A program made the translations under genes and the position numbers. Shown one piece after another: positions 50,593 through 58,460 of a DNA stretch of 64,000 nt (positions within the stretch are counted from its first letter, which is position 1; every line of letters starts with the position of its first letter). The DNA lies in contig NZ_CP060789.1 in NCBI RefSeq assembly GCF_014489575.1, positions 62,001-126,000 on the forward strand, read 5' to 3'. The notes under the pieces are model-generated. The model did no database searches. It worked only from the letters and a program-made list of their open reading frames with translations, and was not told the origin of the DNA. Source of the stretch: Tessaracoccus defluvii. GTDB lineage: Bacteria; Actinomycetota; Actinomycetes; Propionibacteriales; Propionibacteriaceae.

Positions 50593-50706
50593 CCGACCTT
50601 GTTCGCCGGAGCCCCCGCAGGCGAACACCGGCCGGGTGGCTCGGAGGCTGGGAGGGACAAGGGCAGGTAGTCGACAGGGAGGTAGCTGCGGGGCCGTGTG
50701 TTCACC

Positions 50707-51003
50707 GTTCCCTGGGCTTGTCGTCCTTCGAGACGCGGGTTCCCTGAGCTTGTCGTCCTTCGAGACGCTCGCTGGCGCTCGCTCCTCAGGAACCGGAGAT
50801 CCCTGAGCTTGTCGAAGGGTGGTCCCTGAGCTTGTCGAAGGGCAAGATTCTCGTTCCCTGAGCCGGCCGCTTGCGGCCGTGTCGTCCTTCGAGACGCTCG
50901 CTGGCGCTCGCTCCTCAGGAACCATCCGTTCGAGACGCTCGGTCCTCAGGATGTTTCGTTCCCTGAGGAGGTTGTGAGGTACGAGCAACCGTCTCGAAGG
51001 GGC
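50707..51003. repeat. Palindromic intergenic repeats, cluster 2
   Basis: About 300 bp almost wholly made of REP-like units: several copies of CCTGAGCTTGTCGAAGGG or its shorter CCTGAGCTTGTCGTCC form, and the long unit TTCGAGACGCTCGCTGGC...CTCAGGAACC at 50759 and 50888, with a partial at 50930. Orientations alternate. It separates the TadE-like gene from the 3' end of the interrupted HNH gene; 50593-50706 shows nothing else. Confidence 0.8.
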
Positions 51004-51021
51004 GTCCTGCTGATCGCGGTT

Positions 51022-51457
51022 CTACTCGTCTGGTGTGGTCCAGGCGGGTGACATGGGTAGGTCGTCGACGGGGTAGTGACGGCGTGGCTGCGTCTGGTCG
51101 TGACGGGCGCGACCACTCCGTTCGCTTCGTTCCGGCTCCTGGCTTGGTCCCGGCTGTCCCGGTGGCGCTGATGATCCTGGTGGTGCCGATGTTGCGTGGG
51201 TCGGGTGTTCCGCTCCGGTATCTGGCGGGCCGGCCTGACCGGGTGTGGGCAGAGTTCTCCCGTGGAGCCGGTATCGGTGGTGTTGACGGGGTCGTCTGCT
51301 CGGATCCACGAATCTGGGTGGGGTGAACCAGGGGTTCCCGTTGTTGTCGAAGTGGATCTGCCATTGCATGTCTGCCGGTTTCGTCGGGTCGGGTTCTGCG
51401 AGGCGGTGGTGGTAGCAACACAGGAGGACCCCGAGGGCGAGGCTGGTGATGCCTCCT
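51022..51457 (-). pseudogene. C-terminal part of an IS-interrupted DUF222-HNH endonuclease
   Basis: This segment reads GGITSLALGVLLCCYHHRLA, then QWQIHFDNNGNPWFTPPRFVDPSRRPR, the usual C-terminal end of DUF222-HNH proteins, followed by a low-complexity Pro/Arg tail ending at TAG 51022. It fits in frame with the N-terminal part at 52736-53817 once the insertion element and one target repeat are removed. Its apparent start codon lies inside the element and is not meaningful. Confidence 0.9.
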
Positions 51458-51482
51458 TGGACTGCGGGATGAAATCCGGACC
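51458..51482. repeat. Terminal inverted repeat of the IS (orfB side)
   Basis: TGGACTGCGGGATGAAATCC plus GGACC. It is preceded by the CCT target duplicate at 51455-51457. Confidence 0.88.
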
Positions 51483-51498
51483 GCTTGATATTCATGTT

Positions 51499-52383
51499 TC
51501 AGGCTGCCTTGTTGGTTTCGTACCAGTCCTGCTCTGCTTCGTTCGGGGTACGATATTGAAGCGCGGAATGCAACCGTTTCTGATTGTAACGCAACTCGAT
51601 GTAGCGTGCAATATCCCGGATAGCATGCCGCCGAGTCGGATACACGGTCCGATGAACCCGCTCCACTTTCAAGGTCGCGTTGAACGACTCCGCCCACGCA
51701 TTGTCATAGCAGATACCAGTCCGTCCGACCGACCGAACAATCCCAGCCGCGCGCGTGAACTCGGCAAACTCGGCCGACATGTATTGAGTCCCGCGATCCG
51801 AATGGAAAATCGTCTCCCCGCTGCGGATATGGCCATTACTGATCGCCATGGCCAGGGCGTCGGTGACCAGCTCGGTTCGCATGTGCTCGGCCATCGCGTA
51901 CCCGACGACCTTCTTCGTGCAGCAGTCCAGCACGGTGGCCAGATACACCCACCCCTGCCAGGTCGGGATGTAGGTGATGTCCCCGACCAGCTTCAGCCCG
52001 GGCTCGTCGGCGGTGAAGTCCCTGTTGACCAGATCCGGCAGATCCTTCGCGTCAGCCGGGATCGTGGTCCTGGGCCCGCTGCGGCGCGGCTGACAAGCCA
52101 CCAAGCCACGCTCGGCCATGATCGCACGCACCGTCTGCGGGTCACACGGCCTCCCGGCCCGCACCAAGGCGGCATGGATCCGTCGGTAGCCGTAGGTGGC
52201 GTCGGAGTCGGCGAACAGGACCTCGATGATGTCGCCGAGCTCGTCGCGCCACCGCTGGGTCACCGAGACCGGCCGGTTGAGCCACTCGTAGTAGCCGGCC
52301 CTCGACACCCTCGCCCACCGACACATGCTCCGGATCGAGTAGTTGCCTTCTTCGCTGTTGATGAACGCGTACTTCGCGGTCAC
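51499..52383 (-). CDS. IS3-family transposase OrfB (DDE catalytic part)
   Basis: 294 residues. It begins with the HTH_21-like part (YSIRSMCRWARVSRAGYYEWL), then the rve integrase core with the three catalytic acids: Asp in LVGDITYIPTWQGW, Asp in FHSDRGTQYMSAEF and Glu in NAWAESFNATLKVE; RYIELRYNQKRLHSAL is the conserved C-terminal end. The GTG start shares GTGA with the orfA stop, so it is made by coupling or by programmed -1 frameshifting as an OrfAB fusion. All catalytic residues are present, so the element may still be active. Confidence 0.95.
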   Translation of the reverse strand: MTAKYAFINSEEGNYSIRSMCRWARVSRAGYYEWLNRPVSVTQRWRDELGDIIEVLFADSDATYGYRRIHAALVRAGRPCDPQTVRAIMAERGLVACQPRRSGPRTTIPADAKDLPDLVNRDFTADEPGLKLVGDITYIPTWQGWVYLATVLDCCTKKVVGYAMAEHMRTELVTDALAMAISNGHIRSGETIFHSDRGTQYMSAEFAEFTRAAGIVRSVGRTGICYDNAWAESFNATLKVERVHRTVYPTRRHAIRDIARYIELRYNQKRLHSALQYRTPNEAEQDWYETNKAA

Positions 52384-52664
52384 CGGAACTCTTTGGCGAA
52401 GAAGGCCGCCGCTTTTCCCAGGAACTCCCGCTCGGCCTTCAACTCACGGACCTCCTTACGCAACCGTGCCAGTTCAGCACGCTCCGGTTCGCTGATCTCC
52501 GGTAACTCATCCGGGTGGTCCCGCCGATACGCATTCACCCAATTCCTGAGTGTTTCCGAGCCGATACCATGATCACGCGCGACCTCGGCAACAGTCCGCG
52601 ACGACTCAATCACCGCACGAACCGCCTCCGCCTTGAATTCCGGGCTGAACTTCTTCCGGGTCAT
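52380..52664 (-). CDS. IS3-family transposase OrfA (DNA-binding part)
   Basis: 94 residues. KKFSPEFKAEAVRAVIESSRTVAEVARDHGIGSETLRNWV, split as two helices, is the HTH_Tnp_1 domain; a leucine-zipper-like coiled coil follows (ERAELARLRKEVRELKAERE). It recognises the terminal repeats and multimerises with OrfAB. A 4-bp overlap joins it to orfB. Confidence 0.93.
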   Translation of the reverse strand: MTRKKFSPEFKAEAVRAVIESSRTVAEVARDHGIGSETLRNWVNAYRRDHPDELPEISEPERAELARLRKEVRELKAEREFLGKAAAFFAKEFR

Positions 52665-52710
52665 TCGATCCCTTCCATTTCTCCCACGGATTCTACCGGT
52701 GGGGGCTCTT

Positions 52711-52735
52711 GGTCCGGAAACAATCCCTCACCTCA
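52711..52735. repeat. Terminal inverted repeat of the IS (orfA side)
   Basis: Read on the minus strand it begins TGAGGTGAGGGATTGTTTCC, then GGACC, matching the other end at 16 of 25 positions. The CCT target duplicate follows at 52736-52738. Confidence 0.88.
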
Positions 52736-53817
52736 CCTGCCTTCCAGGGTTGGGTGTGGTGCCGGTCGCAGGCCGACGGTGGGGCGTCGCAGCCGGGGAA
52801 GGCGCAGCCCCGGTCGCGGATGGCGAGGGCTGTGCTGATGGCTTTGGTGAAGTATCGCCGCGACCTTCCGACATCGAGCGGCCGACTGCCGCCCCCGAGG
52901 ACCATGGGGATCAGGTCGGCGTCGCAGGCGAGCCGTCGCGCCTCTCTTGCAGAGATGCGCATCCCGGTGTCGAGGACCTCGGCTTTCCCGAGGCCGGTGA
53001 GAAGGGTGTCGTAGTCCAGGGTGACGATCACGTGGGGTCGGTCCCCGCCGTGGGCGGGGAGCTCGCGGCTGTTCGCGGCGACGGTGCAGAGCCTGGCTAG
53101 GGCGTCGGCTCTCTTCGCTGCTGGGGTTGGGCGCTCTCCGGTGTGGGTGTAGGACTCGGCCGAGGGCATCAGCGCAGCCAACTGCGCCAACAGCAGTTCT
53201 CCGTCGGCCAGCGGAAGCCGACCCCGTAGCAACATCGAACCGTGATGGTCCGGCGCGATCGTCAACGACCGGTTGGCGTGTGCGACTCTTGCGTCGCGTT
53301 CCGCCCTGGCGGCGTCTGTGGCGTCGGCGTGGTCGGGGTCGATGACTTCGGTCATCCGGGTGGCGAGGGCGAGGAGTTCGTTGGGGTCGAATTGGGTGGC
53401 GTAGCCGATGAGTTCGGTTTGGCAGCGGACGGATTGGGTCTCGGTGAGCTGGAGGGGGTTGAGGCCGGTCATGATCGCGCGGGCCTGGGCCTCGGAGAGT
53501 TTGCCGTCACGCAGCGCCTCCAACAGGAGTGGGTAGCGGGTCTCGAGTTCTCGGGCGAGGCGGATGTCGCCTCGGACCTGTCTGATCGTCGCCCGATTCG
53601 AAGAATGCAGCCGGTGGTCGAGTTCGTCGCCGGCGGCACTGGTGATGGCCGCCTGCTGGATGAGAGCGAGCCGGGTTCCGGTGATCCTTCCGGTGACCTG
53701 TTCGAGCCTTTCGATCAGGGTCAACGCTTCTGCTCGGTCGTGGATACGCAGCGCAGCCAGGCCTGTTTCGAGGTGCTCGATGAACTCCTCGATCCTGGCT
53801 GCTGCGGTGCCGTCCAT
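52736..53817 (-). pseudogene. N-terminal part of an IS-interrupted DUF222-HNH endonuclease
   Basis: About 360 residues of a DUF222-HNH (13E12-type) protein. The DUF222 helical domain shows RLALIQQAAITSAAGDELDH and ALRDGKLSEAQARAIMTGL; then comes the first half of the HNH site, CAFPGCDAPPSACDRHHTQPWKAG, split by the element exactly after this Gly codon. The rejoined gene would encode 504 residues with the complete HNH fingerprint. In actinobacteria these genes are multicopy and resemble selfish or intron-derived endonucleases; their role is unclear. No good ribosome site is visible before the ATG at 53817. Confidence 0.92.
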
Positions 53818-53899
53818 ACTGTCTATTCAACAGAGGGGGTCTGACACTTTTTTCTGGGGAATGGTCGGGAAACGCTTGCTGGGGGTGTTTCTGGGATCT

Positions 53900-53916
53900 G
53901 TTCGCTACAAGCGAAC
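53900..53916. other. Small hairpin GTTCGCT-ACA-AGCGAAC
   Basis: A perfect 7-bp stem with a 3-nt loop in the 499-bp gap between the HNH and secreted-protein genes, about 85 bp upstream of the HNH start. It could be an operator for the HNH gene. Apart from this and the 89-bp repeat at 54131, I see nothing in the gap 53818-54316. Confidence 0.35.
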
Positions 53917-54130
53917 ACGTCGCGAGTGTTGGTACTTGTCAGAGCCATTTCGGCAACGGGTGATACGGGCTCCCGTTTGAGATGTCGGGCCCGGAGAATG
54001 CCGCCCACGCCGTCTGATCCGCCTGCGTCTTCGTTCGGCTGGGAACTGGGGTGCTCTCTCGGGTCTCCTGGCGCTCTTTGGGCTTTCCAGGCAATCATCT
54101 GCATCGTCGTTCACTTATCTGGCTTCCCGG

Positions 54131-54219
54131 GCACAAATCTAGTTGCAGCGAGCATTCTGCTGGCTCAGGCCGCCGCTATGGCGATATGCACATAGCCGCG
54201 GCTCAGCGGAGATTCGTGC
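54131..54219. repeat. 89-bp foldable repeat, copy 1
   Basis: It begins GCACAAATCT and ends AGATTCGTGC, which pair as an outer stem with one mismatch. Inside are a short hairpin with CAGC/GCTG arms and a 12-bp stem with arms GCCGCCGCTATG and CATAGCCGCGGC. The copies at 56194 and 56446 have exactly the same length. No reading frame runs through all copies. Confidence 0.85.
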
Positions 54220-54316
54220 ACGGCTCGGCAAGCTCCGTGGGCCGTGGACAAAGGACTACCCATGTCAGGGTCGGGTAGACAGCGCTAGTGGGTCTCAGTG
54301 CCGTTGACGCCTGGGC

Positions 54317-55285
54317 TCAGCGATTCACGTTGACGGTCTGGAGTTCACCGATGATCACCTCGGCCTCGCGGCTCAGCGTCAGCGGGATTGTCCCTGACTG
54401 GCCACCACCTGACCAGGTCACGCTCCATGTGGACGTCCCCCGCACGGTGTAGCGGCCATCGACGCCGTAGACGTATCCGCAGGTCGGGGAGGCAACGTTC
54501 TTCCCGCCCGTAGCAGCCATCGTCCACGGGGTGCCCTTGCTGCAGGTGACAGTGTCTCCGTTGCCCATGTCCCAGGTCATCGACGTCACCTGGGCCGTCA
54601 GGCTCACCGAGACTCCGCCCTCTGACTGGGATGCAGATACCGGGCCCCACTGACGGTCTGAGGTGGCGGCGGCCCACAGCCACACGTTCCAGCCCACGAA
54701 CCCCATCCTCTGAGCGGAGTCGCCACGGGGGAAGACGCCCAACTCGGGCGATTCCAGGTCCAGGTCGGCCAGGATCTGCCAGGCGATCGTCTCCGGATCC
54801 GGTGCCTCGGGCGCGGCCGGTAACCACCGTGTCACGACCATCGCCGGATCGGGGATGCCGTCATGCGCTGGCCGGGTGCAGAGGTAGATCGCGCCGGTGG
54901 CGTTGCCACCCCACGCATGGTCAGACAAGGGCGGCTGCGGTACCCGCAACGTGCACCACGCCTCCACCCGGTTACTCCAGTACCCGACGGCGTTCGAGCA
55001 GGGAATCTCATGCCCGTTGAACGAACACTGCCGTCGAGTCGGGGCAGAAGTGCTTGCCCCAGCCACACTCTGGCCGGTTATCCCTGTTGAGATGGAGACG
55101 CTTGCAGCACCTTGGCTTCCTGGACAGACCTCGACCAGTTCATCCTCACCCACCACCGCGAAGTAGCAGAGCGGGTCATCAGCAACAGCAGGCGGCAGGA
55201 CGAACATCTGTAGCGCCATAACCAGGGCTATGCCGCAACTAGTCAGCAAGGCTGCTTGATGTTGTGGAGTCTGAACACTCGCCAT
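54317..55285 (-). CDS. Secreted protein of unknown function
   Basis: 322 residues. An N-terminal signal (LLTSCGIALVMALQMFVLPPAVA) precedes a mature part rich in Cys, Trp and Gly. Near the middle is a helical piece (PETIAWQILADLDL); the C-terminal third (VTSMTWDMGNGDTVTCSKGTPW, GYVYGVDGRYTVRGTSTWSVTW, each read in parts) is a beta-rich, PKD-like domain. Proteins of this build are common beside the previous lipoprotein type in related actinobacteria; no function is known to me. The ATG at 55285 lies 43 bp inside the upstream gene; a start that removes the overlap would lose part of the signal. Confidence 0.75.
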   Translation of the reverse strand: MASVQTPQHQAALLTSCGIALVMALQMFVLPPAVADDPLCYFAVVGEDELVEVCPGSQGAASVSISTGITGQSVAGASTSAPTRRQCSFNGHEIPCSNAVGYWSNRVEAWCTLRVPQPPLSDHAWGGNATGAIYLCTRPAHDGIPDPAMVVTRWLPAAPEAPDPETIAWQILADLDLESPELGVFPRGDSAQRMGFVGWNVWLWAAATSDRQWGPVSASQSEGGVSVSLTAQVTSMTWDMGNGDTVTCSKGTPWTMAATGGKNVASPTCGYVYGVDGRYTVRGTSTWSVTWSGGGQSGTIPLTLSREAEVIIGELQTVNVNR

Positions 55286-55866
55286 CTAGCGTCCTTTCCT
55301 TGCTCCATAATCGCCGTCTCCAGAAACGTCCCGGAGCGCGGCAGTTGCTCGCCAGTGTCGATGTAGAACAGCTTCAAACCAGACACATCGACGCAGTACT
55401 CAAGCCTCGCCTGCAGTACCGCATCAGTCCCAGACTCGGGTGCGAACAAGGTCAGATCACGGAACACGAAGCCGCCCTCGGACCGCACGCGGTCGCGGCG
55501 CATCAGCTCGACTTGCATGATGATCAGGTTGGCTGCATCTCCGGTTGACACGTACTGCGTTTCCGAGAAATCGGTGTAGCCGAACGGATCCGCGGAGAAC
55601 TTCTTGAAAACACCCTGGTAGTCCTGCCAGCCCGCGATGATGGCTGCCGACTCCGGATCCCCCGTCGGGAGATCAGCCGGATACGACTCCACCGCCGTCG
55701 GTGACGGTGACGGCGTGGGTGAAGGGGACGGGCTGGGCGAAGGCGAGGGCGGCGACGGGCTGGGGGACGAGGTCGCTGGCGTCGGGCTGGGTGACGGGGA
55801 GGGCGCCTGCCCAGGTGAACAGGCCGCAAGCAACACCAGACACGAGACCACCGCCACCGCGCGCAT
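55243..55866 (-). CDS. Lipoprotein with Pro/Ser-rich linker
   Basis: 207 residues. The signal MRAVAVVSCLVLLAACS ends in a lipobox, then a run of about 40 residues made of Pro, Ser and Thr repeats, as in cell-wall-spanning linkers. The folded part (YPADLPTGDPESAAIIAGWQ, DAANLIIMQVELMRR, RLEYCVDVSGLKLFY) resembles the small NTF2-like domains of exported actinobacterial lipoproteins, though I cannot name the family. ATG 55866 has AAGGGGG upstream. It overlaps the following secreted-protein gene by 43 bp, so they are one unit. Confidence 0.78.
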   Translation of the reverse strand: MRAVAVVSCLVLLAACSPGQAPSPSPSPTPATSSPSPSPPSPSPSPSPSPTPSPSPTAVESYPADLPTGDPESAAIIAGWQDYQGVFKKFSADPFGYTDFSETQYVSTGDAANLIIMQVELMRRDRVRSEGGFVFRDLTLFAPESGTDAVLQARLEYCVDVSGLKLFYIDTGEQLPRSGTFLETAIMEQGKDARWRVFRLHNIKQPC

Positions 55867-56193
55867 GCCCACCCCCTTCGCCAGGATGGGGTGATCCTGC
55901 CAACCCAGAGGCTCAAAGAAAAGACTCCCCAGGCAAACTGTGGACAAAGGACTACCCCGGCGCACACAGCGTGGGCTGCAGTTGGGACCGCCACGCTGAG
56001 GGGGTGCGCCCGAACCGTCGACAGGCGAGCAAGACCGGTAGCGAGGGGCCACCGCGTCGACGCGTCGTCAGGTTCACCCGAGCGGTACGCCTCTGTCCAG
56101 GCAACCGAGGGGCCTGTCTCTCCCCGGCCCCCACGCAATCAGTCGGTTGGGCTGGTCAGCCACACGGCTTCTCGCCACCGCTATCCGTAAAGT

Positions 56194-56282
56194 GCACAAA
56201 TCTGGCTCCAGCGAGCATTCTGCTGGCTCAGGCCGCGGCTGTGGCGATATGCACATAGCGGCGGCTCAGCGGAGATTCGTGC
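56194..56282. repeat. 89-bp foldable repeat, copy 2
   Basis: Same ends and length as copy 1. The inner stem arms are GCCGCGGCTGTG and CATAGCGGCGGC, with one G-U type pair where copy 1 has A-U and copy 3 has G-C. It is followed at once by a REP-like cluster. The part of the gap before it, 55867-56193, shows no gene or clear site. Confidence 0.85.
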
Positions 56283-56400
56283 ACGCCTTCGACAAGCTCA
56301 GGGACCGCCCCTTCGAGACGCTCGCTGGAGCTCGCTCCCCAGGGACCGCCCCTTCGAGACACTCGCTGGAGCTCGCTCCTCAGGGACCGCTCCGAGACGC
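56283..56400. repeat. Palindromic intergenic repeats, cluster 3
   Basis: Contains CTTCGACAAGCTCAGGGACC and two long units beginning TTCGAGAC(G/A)CTCGCTGG and ending CTCGCTCC(C/T)CAGGGACCG, close variants of those in the clusters at 36 and 50.7 kb. Confidence 0.78.
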
Positions 56401-56445
56401 CACGTACGTTCGTCAGGCCTGCCGCGCACTCGTCGAAGTTCCCGA

Positions 56446-56534
56446 GCACAAATCTGGCTTCAGCGTGCATTCGGCTGGCTCAAGCCGCCGCTGTGACGAT
56501 ATGCACACAGCGGCGGCTCCATGGAGATTCGTGC
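56446..56534. repeat. 89-bp foldable repeat, copy 3
   Basis: Same ends and length as the other two copies, and about 12-15 bases different. Its inner stem is perfect: GCCGCCGCTGTG pairs with CACAGCGGCGGC. Both strands of this stem differ from copy 1 in a way that keeps pairing. Confidence 0.85.
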
Positions 56535-56576
56535 ACGGGCGCGGAGCAGCCGCGCGACGTTCCCCAGGCAACGCAA

Positions 56577-56608
56577 AGGGCGGGGCCCCGTCTCCGGAGC
56601 CCCGCCCT
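56577..56608 (-). terminator. Strong hairpin terminator after GH51
   Basis: Arms AGGGCGGGGC and GCCCCGCCCT form a perfect 10-bp stem, which can extend inward by about four pairs. It lies 17 bp after the GH51 stop on the minus strand and is followed by TTTGCG. Confidence 0.75.
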
Positions 56609-56624
56609 GCGCCTAGCGCTGCGA

Positions 56625-58133
56625 CTACTTGGCCGAGAGCCTGATCATCGCCCAGCTGACGGGCGGCAGGTCCGCCGTCAGCACACCGTCGACCAGCTTG
56701 ACGTCGAGCGGCCGCGGCTCGACCGAGGTGGAGTCCTCGATCGTCGCGTGCCACTTGACATCCGGGTTCGACAGTTCGACGGCCTCGATGACAGAGACCT
56801 CGCCGAAGGCGTGCAGTGCGACCTCGATCGACGTCGTGCTGTCCATCGAGCGGTTGACGGCGAACACCGCCACCTCTCCGGCCTCCACGTCGTGTGTGGC
56901 GACGGCGTCGACGACACCGACCTCGCCGTACTTGGCCGTCTCGTAGGTCGACGTGCGCAGCGGAACCCGCAGCACCTCACCCTGCGCGTAGCGCGAGGTC
57001 AGGGCGAAGGGGTGGAAGATCGTCTGCTTCCAGGCCGGGCCGTTCGGCTCGGTCATGATCGGGGCGATCACGTTGACGAGCTGGGCCAGGGAGGCCGAGT
57101 GCACGCGGTCGGTGTGACGCAGCAGCGAGATCAGCAGGTTGCCGACCACGACCGCGTCCGCGACGTTGTACAGGTCCTCGAGGAGACGCGGGGCCACCGG
57201 CCAGTCGTCGCCCTCGGGAACCTTCGACTCGACGCGCTGCTGGTACCAGACGTTCCACTCGTCGAACGAGATGTTGATGCGCTTCTCGTGACGGTCAGCC
57301 GTGCGCACCGCGTCAGCGGTGGCGACGACGCCGTCGATGAAGTCATCCATGTTGACGGCGGACGCCAGGAACGAGCCGAGGTCGCCCTCATCCTCGTAGT
57401 AGTAGACGTGTGCCGAGATGAAGTCGACGACGTCGTACGTCTCCTTGAGGACGATGCGCTCCCACTCGCCGAAGGTCGGCATGTTGGTGTTCGAGGAGCC
57501 GCAGGCGACCAGTTCGAGGTTGGAGTCGACCATGCGCATGGCGCGGCCGACCTCGGCGGCCAGGCGGCCGTACTCCTCAGCGGTCTTGTGGCCGACCTGC
57601 CAGGGGCCGTCCATCTCGTTGCCGAGGCACCACATCTTGATGCGGTACGGATCCTTCACGCCGTTGGCGACGCGCTGGTCGGCCAGGGCGGTGCCGGGCA
57701 CCACGTTGCAGTACTCGAGGACGTCGAGCGCCTCGGCGATGCCCCGGTTACCCAGGTTGATCGCCATCATCGGCTCGACGTCGGCCTTGTCGGCCCACTT
57801 CATGAACTCGTCGAGGCCGAAGGCGTTCGGCTCGGTCGAGTGCCAGGCCAGGTCGAGACGACGGGGACGGTCCTCGACGGGGCCGACGCCATCCTCCCAG
57901 CGGTAGTTGGACACGAAGTTGCCGCCGGGGTAGCGGATGGTGCTGACGCCGAGCTCGCGCACAAGCTCGAGAACGTCGCCCCGGAAGCCGTCCTCGTCAG
58001 CGGTGGGGTGACCCGGCTCGTAGATGCCCGTGTAGACGCAGCGACCGAGGTGCTCGACGAACGAGCCGAAGGTGCGGCGGCGGACGGGGCCGACTACGAA
58101 GTCGGGATCGACGGTGATGCGGGTTGTCGTCAT
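56625..58133 (-). CDS. GH51 alpha-L-arabinofuranosidase (second, distinct copy)
   Basis: 502 residues. It opens RRTFGSFVEHLGRCVYTGIYEPGHP and STIRYPGGNFVSNYRWEDGVGP (each read in parts). The acid/base Glu is in MWCLGNEMDGPWQVGH (near residue 172) and the nucleophile in NISFDEWNVWYQQ (near 291). The GNEMDGPW form marks the common bacterial AbfA type, unlike the [10 protein letters not shown] form at 864-2378. No signal peptide. The ATG at 58133 gives the normal start; GTG further upstream is unlikely. It is divergent from the second importer, with LacI-type sites 41-84 bp before its start and a strong terminator behind it. Confidence 0.95.
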   Translation of the reverse strand: MTTTRITVDPDFVVGPVRRRTFGSFVEHLGRCVYTGIYEPGHPTADEDGFRGDVLELVRELGVSTIRYPGGNFVSNYRWEDGVGPVEDRPRRLDLAWHSTEPNAFGLDEFMKWADKADVEPMMAINLGNRGIAEALDVLEYCNVVPGTALADQRVANGVKDPYRIKMWCLGNEMDGPWQVGHKTAEEYGRLAAEVGRAMRMVDSNLELVACGSSNTNMPTFGEWERIVLKETYDVVDFISAHVYYYEDEGDLGSFLASAVNMDDFIDGVVATADAVRTADRHEKRINISFDEWNVWYQQRVESKVPEGDDWPVAPRLLEDLYNVADAVVVGNLLISLLRHTDRVHSASLAQLVNVIAPIMTEPNGPAWKQTIFHPFALTSRYAQGEVLRVPLRTSTYETAKYGEVGVVDAVATHDVEAGEVAVFAVNRSMDSTTSIEVALHAFGEVSVIEAVELSNPDVKWHATIEDSTSVEPRPLDVKLVDGVLTADLPPVSWAMIRLSAK

Positions 58134-58173
58134 GTCACTCTCTTGTGCTCGGCGAGGCGTGGCCATCGCGCTT

Positions 58174-58217
58174 ACAACGTTGTGATCAGTGAGGCTAGGC
58201 CCCGTTTACATCGTTGT
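58174..58217. promoter_or_regulatory. Two LacI-type operator candidates upstream of GH51
   Basis: ACAACGTTGT (58174-58183) is a perfect palindrome, and ACATCGTTGT (58208-58217) differs from it by one base. Their start points are 34 bp apart, about three helical turns. They lie in the GH51 leader. The CAACGTTG core is shared with the palindrome before the oxidoreductase gene at 3517. Confidence 0.55.
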
Positions 58218-58375
58218 CAATCGCCCAGCGGTACTGGGGTCGACGGGGGTGCATGGAGTGCTGCAGCGCCGGGGTCAGGGGGTAGCCACAGCTCGCACTG
58301 GACTGTTGTCAGTCGCTGACCGTGCTCGCGAAGCGCTGGGTAACAATCACGTAACGCTGCACGTCCATGCGATTG

Positions 58376-58389
58376 ACATCGATGGAAAT
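58376..58389. promoter_or_regulatory. Operator candidate ACATCGATGGAAAT (left copy)
   Basis: This 14-mer recurs exactly, in inverted orientation, at 58461-58474, in the 403-bp divergent region between GH51 and the importer. It contains the palindrome CATCGATG. The two are 85 bp apart, which would allow a looped repression complex. Confidence 0.55.
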
Positions 58390-58460
58390 CTCGGGGCAAG
58401 ATGGCGTCACCGGTGGGAACCGGGCAATCGTTCATCGGAGCAGGGTGGTCGGTAACCGCA

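Larger units (their letters stand above)
51458..52735 (-). mobile_element. IS3-family insertion sequence, 1278 bp, complete
   Basis: The element has imperfect 25-bp terminal inverted repeats (51458-51482 and 52711-52735), each starting TG and sharing the inner TCCGGACC and GGGAT blocks (16 of 25 positions equal). It is flanked by a 3-bp direct repeat, CCT on the + strand (51455-51457 and 52736-52738). It carries two overlapping genes, orfA and orfB, in the usual IS3 order. Removing the element and one CCT restores an unbroken 504-residue DUF222-HNH protein, so ends and target site are fixed to the base. Confidence 0.93.

Noticed and set aside
50707..51003. Repeat cluster considered as a CRISPR array
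   Set aside because: Units are palindromic, vary in length and orientation and are not separated by uniform unique spacers. No cas gene is present.
53900..53916. GTTCGCTACAAGCGAAC considered as a LexA (SOS) box
   Set aside because: The actinobacterial box has CGAAC before GTTCG with a 4-bp spacer. Here the halves are in the opposite order.
54131..54219. The 89-bp repeat considered as a tRNA or tRNA remnant
   Set aside because: It folds into several stems but lacks the T-loop and acceptor/CCA signals, and there are three near-identical copies.
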